From Dyadobacter soli (GTDB lineage: Bacteria > Bacteroidota > Bacteroidia > Cytophagales > Spirosomataceae): a stretch of 64,000 bases of DNA. The stretch covers positions 186,001 through 250,000 of the forward strand of contig NZ_FNAN01000001.1 of NCBI RefSeq assembly GCF_900101885.1, written 5' to 3'. This document shows positions 16,426 through 24,512 of this stretch, piece by piece. The number at the start of each line of letters is the position of its first letter. Positions within the stretch are counted from its first letter, which is position 1. Under the pieces are notes generated by a model that did not search any database, was not told the DNA's origin, and saw only the letters and a program-made list of their open reading frames with translations. The translations under genes and the position numbers were made by a program.

Positions 16426-16645
16426 GACCGCCGACGGCCGACCGCTGACCGCCGATCGCTTGTGGCCTGCGGCCTGATCATAGACGATCGACCATGGATC
16501 ATGGCAATGATATTTGTCCTGGTCTGTGGTCTTTTTATTTTCGGCTGAATCCATGGTCTATGGTCCATCGTCCATCGTCTATGGTCAGCCACCCAATACG
16601 GTACCACACAACCCATCGGCGGTCAGCGGTCGGCGGTCAGCGGTC
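16426..16645. repeat. Nested heptamer-repeat palindromic island
   Basis: A continuous 7-bp register runs from 16426: GACCGCC, GACGGCC, GACCGCT, GACCGCC, GATCGCT, then TGATCAT, AGACGAT, CGACCAT, GGATCAT. The second half mirrors it. The inner arm, 16551-16587, has units CATGGTC, TATGGTC, CATCGTC, CATCGTC, TATGGTC. The outer arm, 16616-16645, has CGGCGGT, CAGCGGT, CGGCGGT, CAGCGGT. Two different heptamer families are thus nested as concentric inverted arms. The island fills the gap between convergent ohr and lysR-type genes. Confidence 0.85.
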
Positions 16646-16658
16646 ATCAGCCCGCCCC

Positions 16659-17579
16659 TCACGCCACAACCGCCGCGGGCGCCTTCCACTTACTCACAAA
16701 CAAATCCTGCAACTGCTCGATTTCTTGCTGGTAGATGGTCTTTTTCCGGGTGCCGAAGTATAAGGTGTTTTCCATCGGAGTGGTGCCTTCCCACACGAGC
16801 TGGATCTGGCCGGTTTCGATGGCTTCCGTGCATAGGAAATGCGGGACGATCGAGAAGCCTTCGCCGCCGCTGAGGCAGCGGATGATCGAGCATATGTTGG
16901 GTACGATGTAGTTGGGGCGGAAATCGGGGTGCTGGTCGAAGTTTTTGAGCCAGAAATTCTTCAAATGCTCCATATCGGCTGCGGTGCTGTACCAGATCTG
17001 CTGTTTGAGCCAGTTGGCGGCTTCGGTCTTCCTGGGCTGGCCGAGTAGGTCGATCAGCGGATCGATGTCGGTTTGATTACCGGCGATAAGCACGATACGC
17101 TCTTTGGAAAAAGGTTTGTAGACAAGGTTCTGCTGGTTGCCCTGCTGCGGCGTCACGATCAGGTCGAGCAGGCCGTTGTCGAGGTCCTGCTGCATTTGCG
17201 GGTATTCGCCGAATTTGATGATCAGGTTGAACGGCAGGGTTGGAATGTGCTCTTCCAATGTGTATTGAAAGGTTTCAAAACACATCCCGACGCTGATGGT
17301 CGGCCGCTCGGATTTGGAGCTTTTATGAAAATGCTGCTCCACGGCTTCGAGTTTCCGAAGCGGGTCGAGCACGAAGTTGTACAACACCTTTCCTTTCTCG
17401 GTCGGTACCATTTTGCGTGGTGACCGGTCGAACAGCTTATGGCCCGTATAAGCTTCCAGCGAATTCAAATGCAGGCTCACGCCCGGTTGAGATATAAAAA
17501 GCTCCTGGGCGGCCGCCGAGAGCGTCCCCGTTTCGTAGATCGCCTTGAAAGTGCGGAGCCATTCCAGATTGAGTACCAT
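16659..17579 (-). CDS. LysR family transcriptional regulator
   Basis: A 306-residue regulator. Residues 1-65 hold the winged HTH (FKAIYETGTLSAAAQELFISQPGVSLHLNSLE), and a linker and periplasmic-binding-like effector domain follow (about 90-295). The best-fitting role is control of the divergent flavoprotein/SDR pair, whose start lies 98 bp away. A LysR-type T-N11-A palindrome lies between the two starts. The effector is unknown; quinone- or enone-type stress is plausible from the neighbours. Confidence 0.93.
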   Translation of the reverse strand: MVLNLEWLRTFKAIYETGTLSAAAQELFISQPGVSLHLNSLEAYTGHKLFDRSPRKMVPTEKGKVLYNFVLDPLRKLEAVEQHFHKSSKSERPTISVGMCFETFQYTLEEHIPTLPFNLIIKFGEYPQMQQDLDNGLLDLIVTPQQGNQQNLVYKPFSKERIVLIAGNQTDIDPLIDLLGQPRKTEAANWLKQQIWYSTAADMEHLKNFWLKNFDQHPDFRPNYIVPNICSIIRCLSGGEGFSIVPHFLCTEAIETGQIQLVWEGTTPMENTLYFGTRKKTIYQQEIEQLQDLFVSKWKAPAAVVA

Positions 17580-17586
17580 ACCTATC

Positions 17587-17599
17587 TATAAGTTTTATA
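17587..17599. promoter_or_regulatory. Candidate LysR box
   Basis: TATAAGTTTTATA is a perfect 5-3-5 palindrome with the T-N11-A spacing of LysR-type operators. It starts 7 bp upstream of the lysR-type ATG in the divergent gap. Confidence 0.5.
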
Positions 17600-17677
17600 A
17601 TACAAATATACAATTTAAGTTATTTTGATAATGCATCAGATCGCCGGAAATTTGTAGCATCAAAATCAAAACAGACT

Positions 17678-18301
17678 ATGAAAAAGATATTTGTCATTAA
17701 CGGCGGTCAGCATTTCGCGCATTCGGGAGGAAAATTCAACCATACGCTAACGGATCTGGACCAATCCTATTTTACAGCAGAAAACGGTTTCGAGCTGCAA
17801 GTAACGGGCATCAACCAGCCCTACGATCCCGATGAGGAGGTAAGGAAGTTCGTGTGGGCGGACGTGGTCGTATACCACACGCCGGTATGGTGGTTTTCAA
17901 TGCCTTATAAATTGAAGGAATACATCGATACCGTCTTCACGGCAGGTCACCGAAAAGGCATTTACCGCAGCGACGGCCGCAAAACCGATAACCCCGCCAT
18001 CAATTACGGCACCGGCGGAATGCTTCACGGCCGCAAATACATGCTTACCACCACCTGGAACGCACCCGAAACCGCATTCACATTACCGGGAGAATTCTTC
18101 CGCGAGCATTCGGTCGACGAAGGGGTAATGTTTGGTTTCCACCGCATGAATGCATTCACCGGTATGGAGCCGCTGGAAGGTATGCATTTCCACGACCTCG
18201 AAAAGAATGCCACGCCCGAGCGTATCCAGGAATACAAAGATCAGTACCTGGCGCACTTGGCCGGTGTTTTTAACAATCTGGAAATAGAAGCAGCCGCTTA
18301 A
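17678..18301 (+). CDS. NAD(P)H-dependent quinone reductase (MdaB-like flavodoxin fold)
   Basis: A 207-residue flavoprotein of the Flavodoxin_2/MdaB type. It begins with FVINGGQHFAHSGGKFNHTL (the MdaB-like substitute for the flavin phosphate loop) and contains VVYHTPVWWFSMPYKLKEYIDTVFTAGH and MLTTTWNAPETAF. The family carries out two-electron reduction of quinones, preventing semiquinone redox cycling. It lies 12 bp before the PRISE-like SDR gene (operon) and is divergent from the LysR regulator. Confidence 0.92.
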   Translation: MKKIFVINGGQHFAHSGGKFNHTLTDLDQSYFTAENGFELQVTGINQPYDPDEEVRKFVWADVVVYHTPVWWFSMPYKLKEYIDTVFTAGHRKGIYRSDGRKTDNPAINYGTGGMLHGRKYMLTTTWNAPETAFTLPGEFFREHSVDEGVMFGFHRMNAFTGMEPLEGMHFHDLEKNATPERIQEYKDQYLAHLAGVFNNLEIEAAA

Positions 18302-18313
18302 ACCGATAGCAAA

Positions 18314-19360
18314 ATGGCACATTTAAAAACAGCATTGGTAGTAGGAGCGAGCGGGTTAATCGGCAAAAACCTGACGGCCTATCTGCAATCGTTGCCCGAT
18401 TGGAAGGTGATAGCAACATCCAGAAAACCGCTGCCGGGAAATGTGGAAACGGTGACCGTCGATTTGCTCGACGAGGCTGACGTAGCAGTGAAATTCGCGA
18501 CGCTGGCTTCCGTAACCCACGTTTTTTACACCGCCTACCAGGACAAACCGACCTGGGCCGAACTCGTAGCACCCAACATGGCAATGCTCCGGAATGTGGT
18601 GCAAACGATTGAAAAAGTATCGCCCAAACTGGAACATATCAGTTTTATGCAAGGCTATAAAGTATATGGGGCGCATTTGGGGCCGTTCAGGACGCCAGCG
18701 CGGGAGGACGACCCGCCCATTATGCTTCCCGAATTCATGACTGAGCAGCAACGGTACATTACCGCGGCGCAACAGGGGAAATCGTGGAGCTGGTCGGCGA
18801 TCCGGCCGTCGGTTGTGGGTGGTTTTGCACCGGGTAATCCGCTCAACCTGCTGTCGCTGATCGCGGTTTACGCTTCGATAAGCAAGGAACTGAATGTGCC
18901 TTTCCGCTTTCCGGGAAAGCCCGGCGCCTATCATCCGCTCATCGAACTGACGGACGCCGATTTGCTTGCGAAAGCCACCGTCTGGGCGGCCACTACGCCT
19001 GAGGCTGCCAATCAGGCATTCAATATCAATAACGGCGACCTCTTCCGCTGGGAGGAAATGTGGCCCAAACTGGGCAGGTATTTCGGATTGGAAACCGCTC
19101 CGCCCGTGCAGCTCCCGCTCGCGGAGGTGATGCGCGACAAGGAGCCCGTGTGGGAAGCGCTGCGCGAGCGCCACGGATTGCAATATGGTTACGAGGCATT
19201 GTCCGCCTGGCCGTTCGGAGACTTCGTCTTTTCCTGGGATTACGATTTTCTCGCAGACGGCTCGAAGGCCAGGCGGCTCGGGTTTCACGAATATGCGGAT
19301 ACCGAACAGATGTTCTACCGCATATTCGATCAGTTGCGTGCCGAAAGGGTGATTCCTTAA
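18314..19360 (+). CDS. SDR-family oxidoreductase of PRISE-like type
   Basis: A 348-residue atypical SDR. The N-terminal Rossmann motif is ALVVGASGLIGKNL, then a VTHVFYTAYQD region and QGYKVYGAHLGPFRTPAREDDP with a Tyr-containing active-site block like that of plant progesterone 5-beta-reductase/iridoid synthase relatives. WSAIRPSVVGGFAPGNPLNL and AFNINNGDLFRWEEMWPKL are also typical. The expected reaction is NADPH-dependent reduction of enones. It is co-transcribed with the quinone reductase. Its TAA overlaps the TAA of the convergent AHSA1-family gene in a shared TTAA. Confidence 0.88.
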   Translation: MAHLKTALVVGASGLIGKNLTAYLQSLPDWKVIATSRKPLPGNVETVTVDLLDEADVAVKFATLASVTHVFYTAYQDKPTWAELVAPNMAMLRNVVQTIEKVSPKLEHISFMQGYKVYGAHLGPFRTPAREDDPPIMLPEFMTEQQRYITAAQQGKSWSWSAIRPSVVGGFAPGNPLNLLSLIAVYASISKELNVPFRFPGKPGAYHPLIELTDADLLAKATVWAATTPEAANQAFNINNGDLFRWEEMWPKLGRYFGLETAPPVQLPLAEVMRDKEPVWEALRERHGLQYGYEALSAWPFGDFVFSWDYDFLADGSKARRLGFHEYADTEQMFYRIFDQLRAERVIP

Positions 19361-19788
19361 CCTTCCTGCTCCACGAATTCGGTGAGGCTTTTGCTGATAA
19401 TGTGGGTCCAGCCTGCGGAGAAGCTTTCCGGTTTGAAATCCGCGTGGTCTTTCGGGAAGGTGTGCAGGCCCTTGTGCGTGAGGCGTAGGCGGGTTTTTTC
19501 ACCTTCGGGAATGAGTTCGAAACTCACTTCGGAGTCGCCGGGGTAATCGGCGTAGCGCCACGAATAGGCGAGCTTGCGGTTAGGCTCGGCTTCTGTGACT
19601 TTGCAGAGGTGGCGGTACTGCCTGTCCTCGCTGCCCGCCGTGAATTCGAACTCGAAGCCGGGTTCTGCCTTGAATTCCGGAATGTCGAAATACCATTTCT
19701 GCATTTGCCCTGCGTCGGTAAGGGCTCTCCACACCCGCGCCGGCGGGGCATTCAGTACTTTTTCTAAAACAAAAGGTTCAAAAGCCAT
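19357..19788 (-). CDS. SRPBCC / AHSA1-like (START-fold) protein
   Basis: A 143-residue helix-grip protein: FVLEKVLNAPPARVWRALTDAGQMQKWYFD at the start, a DYPGDSEVSFELIPEGEKTRLRLTHKGL core, then FSAGWTHIISKSLTEFVE. It is a CalC/AHSA1-type ligand-binding domain, cytoplasmic and of unknown ligand. It follows an ArsR-type regulator by 21 bp, the common ArsR-SRPBCC gene pair of Bacteroidota and Actinobacteria. Confidence 0.9.
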   Translation of the reverse strand: MAFEPFVLEKVLNAPPARVWRALTDAGQMQKWYFDIPEFKAEPGFEFEFTAGSEDRQYRHLCKVTEAEPNRKLAYSWRYADYPGDSEVSFELIPEGEKTRLRLTHKGLHTFPKDHADFKPESFSAGWTHIISKSLTEFVEQEG

Positions 19789-19809
19789 GGTTATGATGGG
19801 TTTAAAAGT

Positions 19810-20142
19810 TCAAAGGTTTTCATCAGGAAGGTCTTCATCCAAAAAGCGTTCGAGGGCGTCGAGCTTGTCTTGCCAGAATTGCTGATAGGTATTAGCCCAG
19901 TCGGAAACTTCTTTGAGGCCTTTCAAATCAGCCTGGCAGAAGGTTTCACGGCCGCGGGTCTGCACGGTCACGAGGCCGCATTCCGTCAGTATTCGAATGT
20001 GCTTGGCGACGGCCGGCCTGCTGATCGTAAAATGATCGGCTACATTGTTGAGATTGAGTGTTCGCCGGGACAGCAAACCGATTATCTCCCGCCTTGTAGG
20101 GTCTGAAATGGCCTGAAAAACGTCTCGTCGTACCTGGTTCAT
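19810..20142 (-). CDS. ArsR-family transcriptional regulator
   Basis: A 110-residue winged-HTH repressor: VFQAISDPTRREIIGLLSRR, then NNVADHFTISRPAVAKHIRILTECGLV as the recognition region. No metal-binding ELCVCDL motif is seen, so it is not a classical metal sensor. It is co-transcribed with the AHSA1-like gene and probably controls it. An ATGG/CCAT-type repeat, GAAACCATATGGTTTC, overlaps its upstream region (20171-20186) and may be its operator. Confidence 0.9.
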   Translation of the reverse strand: MNQVRRDVFQAISDPTRREIIGLLSRRTLNLNNVADHFTISRPAVAKHIRILTECGLVTVQTRGRETFCQADLKGLKEVSDWANTYQQFWQDKLDALERFLDEDLPDENL

Positions 20143-20170
20143 GGGTTTGGAAACGGTTATAAAAGTAAAA

Positions 20171-20186
20171 TGGAAACCATATGGTT
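20171..20186. promoter_or_regulatory. Candidate ArsR operator palindrome
   Basis: GAAACCATATGGTTTC is a perfect 16-bp palindrome 28 bp upstream of the ArsR start. A related half, AAACGGTTTCC, follows at 20206-20217. It is a good candidate autoregulatory site. Confidence 0.55.
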
Positions 20187-20224
20187 TCCAAATATAAATG
20201 AAACCAAACGGTTTCCAAAAAAAT

Positions 20225-20252
20225 AGCCCGGATTTTTTGAAAAACCCGGGCT
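20225..20252 (-). terminator. Terminator of the 801-residue TonB receptor gene
   Basis: Inverted arms AGCCCGG (20225-20231) and CCGGGCT (20246-20252) with further A/T pairing inside. On the minus strand they are followed by a T run (complement of 20216-20223). Confidence 0.75.
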
Positions 20253-20291
20253 TAACCCCAATTCAGTCCGATTTAGTAATGCAGTTGAACC

Positions 20292-22697
20292 TTAATTGTT
20301 TCCTTCACCAGCCTTTTTATCATCATTGCTAATCCGCTTCTTCTGCCGCTGGTTGCCCGATACCTGCCCGAATTCATATTTCAGGTTGAGGCGCCAGCCG
20401 CGGCGGTACATCGCCACGTCCTGCGACTGCACGAAATTCGCGCCCACGAATTCGTTTTTCCACCGGATCCGTCGGTTGAACGGATTATCATAGCCAAACC
20501 CGATCGTCCCTTTCTTTTTCAATATCTCTTTTTGTAATACAATATTATAGAACCCGAATCCGCCGTAGCTGCCCTGAATGTTCACGCGCTTGGAGTTGTA
20601 GAACCCGAATAGCTGCGCTTTGATGCCCTTCCCGAAATCGATGGTGGAGTTCAGGTTAATGCGGTACATCCAGTCGGCGTTGCGGGTTTTGAGCTCGGCG
20701 CTTTCGAGTACATTATAGAATACGTTGAGCGAGCCGTTCACGCTCCATTGTTTCATCAGCTTAGTATTGGCACTCAGGTTGACGCCGTATGCGGAGTTTT
20801 CGGCTACATTCTGGAAAATCTGTTTCAGCACGCCGCTGCTGTCCACATTGCTGATGCTCTCAATCGCATTGTTGGTCTGGCGGAGGAAAAAGGACGCATT
20901 AATGCTCGTCTGCTTGATCGAAACGCTGTAATTGGCCTCGACCGAATGCGTCAGTTCCGGTTTCAGATAGGGGTTACCGCCGTACTGGTTCTTCGAATCG
21001 GCCTGGTTTACATATGGATTGAGGTAAAAGAACTGCGGCCGTTGAATGCGCTGCGTGTAGCTCACCCGCAGTTGCTGGCTCTTTTTAAGGCTTCGCGAGA
21101 GGCTTACGCTCGGAATGAGGTTGCCGTAATTGTTCGAAAATGCCGCGGTACCATTCAGGAAGTTTGCCTGGATGAATGTGTGCTCGTAGCGCGCGCCCAG
21201 GTTGATGCCCCATTTGTTCTTCGGCGTGCGGTTGTAAACGAGGTAGGCCGCGGTTACCTGCTGCGCATAGTCGAACACATTGGCCTGCTCGGGCATATCG
21301 TGGAAATCGTCGGAGCCGTCGATGGCGCTGGAAATGCGGTAATCGCTCAGGATCTGGCGGAAAATGGTTTTGGTGCCGGTTTCGAGCGTGCTGATGCTGT
21401 CGAGCGGATTGGTAAAGTCGAGCTGGATCGTTCCTTCCTTATTATTGCTGATATTATAGCTCTTTTCGCGGTAGTAAACAGCATTGCCGCGGTCCATGAG
21501 GTCCGAATCATAATCGCTGTCCTCGCCTTCGAAAGAGTACATCATGAGCAGGTTCAGCTCTCTTTTGGGTTTTTTGAACAAACGGGTATAATCGAGGTTG
21601 ACGGTTGCGCCCTGCCAGTCGTACGTACGGCGCATGTCACGGCGGAAATACTGGCTTGAAATACCCCGTCTGCGCTCGTCGAAGGTAATGTCGAACCAGT
21701 TGGTGTTGATACCATTGTAGTAGTTGATCCCCGCGCCGACGCGGTTGAGGGAGTCAATGTCCCAATCGGCATTGAACGACCCGTAGAAGTTCTTGCCGCG
21801 GCCGCGTACCCATTGCAGCTGCTCCTGGTTGGTGACGGAATCCGCATTGCTGAACGTGCGGTATTGCTGCATGTACCGTTTGTTTTTCCAGTTGCTGAAC
21901 CCGCCGTTGGCAGAGAGCGTAAGTCCTTTGTTGCGGTGGCTGATGCTCGCATTGGGCCAGTTGTTCCATTGCCCGAAATTAGGGCTGACCGAGCCGTTGG
22001 TACCTTTCAGGGTATTCTTTTTGGTAATAATATTGATGATCCCCGCTGTTCCTTCTGCATCGTATTTGGCAGAAGGTGAGGTGATTACCTCCACTTGCTT
22101 GATAATGTCGGCCGGAATTTGTTTCAAAGCTTCGGAAACGCTGCGCGCTACTACATTGGAGGGTTTGTTGTTGATCAAAACCTTGATATTACCACTTCCG
22201 CGCAGCTGTACATTGCCCTCGATATCCACGGCAATGGAAGGTATTTTTTTCAAAACGTCGGTCGCGTCGCCGCCTTTAATGCTGATGTCCTTTTCCGCAT
22301 TGTAAACCATCCGGTCGGAACGCTCTTCGAAAAGCGCCTTTTGCTCGCTGACGGTAACCTCTTTCAGATTCTGTGCCGCGGAGGTCAGCTTGATGACGCC
22401 AATCTCGATATCTTCCTTGTCCGCATGCACCGGGCCAAACGTTTTGGTAGTGTAACCCATCAGCGACGCCTGTACAATGTAAACGCCCGGCGCCACTTTC
22501 GTGAATGTGAACCGGCCCTTGGCATCGGCCGTCACGCCTTCGGTGATTTTTCCGTCTTTCAGCAAGGCGACCGTCGCAAATTCGACAGGCTTATTGGCCG
22601 TCGAGTCCATCAGCAGGCCCGAAATGCGTACTTGCTGCGCGAAAAGGATATTCATGGTAACGGCCAGAATGGCCAGGGTGAGTAGGGGTGCTTTCAT
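20292..22697 (-). CDS. TonB-dependent receptor with outer-membrane barrel of the OMP_b-brl_3 type
   Basis: An 801-residue outer-membrane protein. It has a signal peptide (about 1-20, ILFAQ), a carboxypeptidase-regulatory-like domain (about 22-105, TVALLKDGKITEGVTADAKGRF) and a plug (about 120-235) with ATDVLKKIPSIAVDIEGNVQLRG and VEVITSPSAKYDAEGTAGIINI. A long beta-barrel follows to the C-terminus, ending in a basic, Lys/Asn-rich tail (QRKKRISNDDKKAGEGNN) instead of an aromatic last residue. The family takes up unknown ligands by TonB energy. No transport partner adjoins it. It has its own terminator. Confidence 0.9.
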   Translation of the reverse strand: MKAPLLTLAILAVTMNILFAQQVRISGLLMDSTANKPVEFATVALLKDGKITEGVTADAKGRFTFTKVAPGVYIVQASLMGYTTKTFGPVHADKEDIEIGVIKLTSAAQNLKEVTVSEQKALFEERSDRMVYNAEKDISIKGGDATDVLKKIPSIAVDIEGNVQLRGSGNIKVLINNKPSNVVARSVSEALKQIPADIIKQVEVITSPSAKYDAEGTAGIINIITKKNTLKGTNGSVSPNFGQWNNWPNASISHRNKGLTLSANGGFSNWKNKRYMQQYRTFSNADSVTNQEQLQWVRGRGKNFYGSFNADWDIDSLNRVGAGINYYNGINTNWFDITFDERRRGISSQYFRRDMRRTYDWQGATVNLDYTRLFKKPKRELNLLMMYSFEGEDSDYDSDLMDRGNAVYYREKSYNISNNKEGTIQLDFTNPLDSISTLETGTKTIFRQILSDYRISSAIDGSDDFHDMPEQANVFDYAQQVTAAYLVYNRTPKNKWGINLGARYEHTFIQANFLNGTAAFSNNYGNLIPSVSLSRSLKKSQQLRVSYTQRIQRPQFFYLNPYVNQADSKNQYGGNPYLKPELTHSVEANYSVSIKQTSINASFFLRQTNNAIESISNVDSSGVLKQIFQNVAENSAYGVNLSANTKLMKQWSVNGSLNVFYNVLESAELKTRNADWMYRINLNSTIDFGKGIKAQLFGFYNSKRVNIQGSYGGFGFYNIVLQKEILKKKGTIGFGYDNPFNRRIRWKNEFVGANFVQSQDVAMYRRGWRLNLKYEFGQVSGNQRQKKRISNDDKKAGEGNN

Positions 22698-22807
22698 ACA
22701 TGGCTAATTAACGACTGTTCGATTTGTGTCCATCCGGTGACCGATTTGGCGGCGATCGGATGCAATGCAATGACGACCGAGTTTCCGAAACGTTGCACGG
22801 AAAAAAC

Positions 22808-22835
22808 AAAAAAAGGCCCGACGGGGCCTTTTTTT
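22808..22835 (-). terminator. Terminator of the 74-residue gene
   Basis: A7, then a GGCCC/GGGCC stem (22815-22819 with 22824-22828) and T7. It is symmetric, so it could act both ways. It lies 31 bp after the stop at 22866. Confidence 0.85.
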
Positions 22836-22865
22836 GTTGTTAATCAGATGTAAAAAACAGGGGCG

Positions 22866-23090
22866 TCAGGCCTTCTGCGCGTGGAATGGCGCCTGGTCGT
22901 GTCGGACCTGCTCTGCCAGCCTGGAAATATAGGGAATGCCCTCGCGCTCATAGGCCGCGATCTGCGCGGCTGTGAGCCGGATCTCGAATTCGTACACACC
23001 TACTCCTCCGCACACGACGGAGAGGACGTAGTCTCCGGGGCGATGTTCGGAAAAAGTATAATTCCAGGCTTCTTTGGCAATTTCTTTCAT
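22866..23090 (-). CDS. Small conserved-looking protein of unknown function
   Basis: A 74-residue protein without signal or membrane segment: MKEIAKEAWNYTFSEHRPGD, then YVLSVVCGGVGVYEFEIRLT and AQIAAYEREGIPYISRLAEQ. The pattern is a short beta hairpin followed by two helices. It has its own strong terminator, which supports a real gene. I do not recognise a family. Confidence 0.65.
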   Translation of the reverse strand: MKEIAKEAWNYTFSEHRPGDYVLSVVCGGVGVYEFEIRLTAAQIAAYEREGIPYISRLAEQVRHDQAPFHAQKA

Positions 23091-23135
23091 GTAAAAAGGC
23101 GTTATGCGGGGCTAAATATACGTCAAAAAGCCAAA

Positions 23136-23163
23136 GGACAGCGCGTTGCCCAACGCGCTGTCC
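23136..23163 (-). terminator. Terminator of the lipoprotein gene
   Basis: A 12-bp perfect stem, GGACAGCGCGTT / AACGCGCTGTCC, with a 4-nt loop. On the minus strand TTTGGCTTTTT follows. It lies 10 bp after the stop at 23174. Confidence 0.85.
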
Positions 23164-23173
23164 CGTTTCATGG

Positions 23174-23764
23174 TTATAGTGGTGTTTCCGTGTATTTTCC
23201 CTTAGGTATTTTGTTGACGACCGCCTCGGAGTAGCCCGTAGGAAGGTGGCCGCCCGGCAACCACAGGTTGTTGGCACCCATTTCATTGCCCGAAGGCAGG
23301 CGCACATTCAATGCTTTGGGGTCAGGGATCGAAATGCGGACCATTTCCTTGCCCTGCCAGCTGCCGGCAGGGATGCCCAGCTCCGTTTCGATTTTGCTGA
23401 TGTCTTTACCGGTTTTGGTCAGCATTGCATCCATTTCGGTTTTCGTCATCACAAACTGCGTGTTGTCGGGGTAGCCCAGCGTGTCGCGGCCATAGTCGTC
23501 CAGTGCCTTTTTAGTGACGAGGTACGTCGCGCCGCCGTTGAATTGCGCGAGGTGGAAATCGATGTATTTCTGGTCCAGGTATACCGAAGGATCGGGGCGC
23601 TGGCCTTTGGCAATGTCGAGTACTTTCTGAGAATTCCAGCCGTCTTTCCAGGAATCTTCGAGTTTGATAGTTTCGGGGTTTGTGTCGTGGTCATCGTCAC
23701 TACACGAGAAGGACACGGCCGTCATCAGCATGAGCAGCCACAGGCGAAGGAGATTTTGCTTCAT
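23174..23764 (-). CDS. Predicted lipoprotein of unknown function
   Basis: A 196-residue protein with a lipoprotein signal (LMTAVSFSCSDDD, Cys near 21). The acidic residues after Cys recall the surface-export signal of Bacteroidota lipoproteins. The rest contains FVMTKTEMDAMLTKTGKDISKIETELGIPAGSWQGKEMVRI and NEMGANNLWLPGGHLPTGYSEAVVN. It is monocistronic with a strong terminator. I cannot assign a function. Confidence 0.75.
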   Translation of the reverse strand: MKQNLLRLWLLMLMTAVSFSCSDDDHDTNPETIKLEDSWKDGWNSQKVLDIAKGQRPDPSVYLDQKYIDFHLAQFNGGATYLVTKKALDDYGRDTLGYPDNTQFVMTKTEMDAMLTKTGKDISKIETELGIPAGSWQGKEMVRISIPDPKALNVRLPSGNEMGANNLWLPGGHLPTGYSEAVVNKIPKGKYTETPL

Positions 23765-24107
23765 TGAAATAGTGTTGGGTAAATGATTGTGTCCGCAAGT
23801 ATACTGAAAAGTAAATTAATTCGACTTTTATACTTGTCATTTTTGAATAAATTCTACAAATGCTCGTCCGGGTGCAAGCGTTTCCCCGCTTTGTTAAATC
23901 CGTGCAAATTTTTTCCCTATCATCACGGAATTAACGGTTTCGGACAGGCGTGCGGGTTCATAATTCGCGGATTTTCTATGCGCCAGTCCCTGATTTCGCC
24001 ATTGGCGATCATGGAATGAATTTTGCAATTCACCTGAATACCGGAACGAGCCGGGAACGTATAGGGTGAGGGGGCGTACCGGCCGATAACAAGAATTTAC
24101 CGATAAA
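23765..24107. other. Gene-free upstream region of the response-regulator operon
   Basis: No coding signal. It is A/T-rich at first. A palindrome TGAATT-TTGC-AATTCA lies at 24017-24032, about 75 bp before the response-regulator start, and could be a regulatory site. Confidence 0.5.
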
Positions 24108-24512
24108 ATGATGATACCTGGAAACATTTCGATTCTACTGGTGGACGACGACGTCGATGACCAGGAGATCTTCCTGCTAACTATGCAGGATACAGGCGCG
24201 GGTGTGGATTGCGAGTTCGCATGCGACGGTATCCAGGCACTGGAAAAGCTGGGCGGCGGGGCATATCAGCCTCAACTGATTTTTATAGACATCAATATGC
24301 CTAAAATGAATGGAATGGAATTGCTTGCCGAATTGAAGCAAAACCCCCGGCTGGTACAGACACCGATTTACATGTATTCGACCTCCGATCAGAAAGAAAT
24401 CGTTACAAAGTGCATGGAACTCGGTGCGTCCGGTTTTATGAAGAAAAGCCCTGATATAGATGAGCTTAGGAGAGGTTTTACGCAATTGATAGATAACCGC
24501 GCAGCTCTATGA
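24108..24512 (+). CDS. Single-domain response regulator
   Basis: A 134-residue stand-alone receiver. ISILLVDDDVDDQEIF gives the acidic pocket, QLIFIDINMPKMNG the phospho-acceptor Asp, PIYMYSTSD the Thr/Ser switch and GFMKKSPD the Lys. No output domain. It is of the CheY-like/Rcp1-type often paired with phytochrome-like kinases. Its stop overlaps the start of the next gene (ATGA at 24509), so it is likely a phospho-partner of that kinase. ATG 24108 or 24111 are both possible. Confidence 0.93.
   Translation: MMIPGNISILLVDDDVDDQEIFLLTMQDTGAGVDCEFACDGIQALEKLGGGAYQPQLIFIDINMPKMNGMELLAELKQNPRLVQTPIYMYSTSDQKEIVTKCMELGASGFMKKSPDIDELRRGFTQLIDNRAAL

Noticed and set aside
24017..24032. Palindrome TGAATT-TTGC-AATTCA as a firm operator
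   Set aside because: It is a perfect 6-4-6 palindrome, but it occurs once and no matching second site or family link is visible. It is kept only as a note in the gap description.
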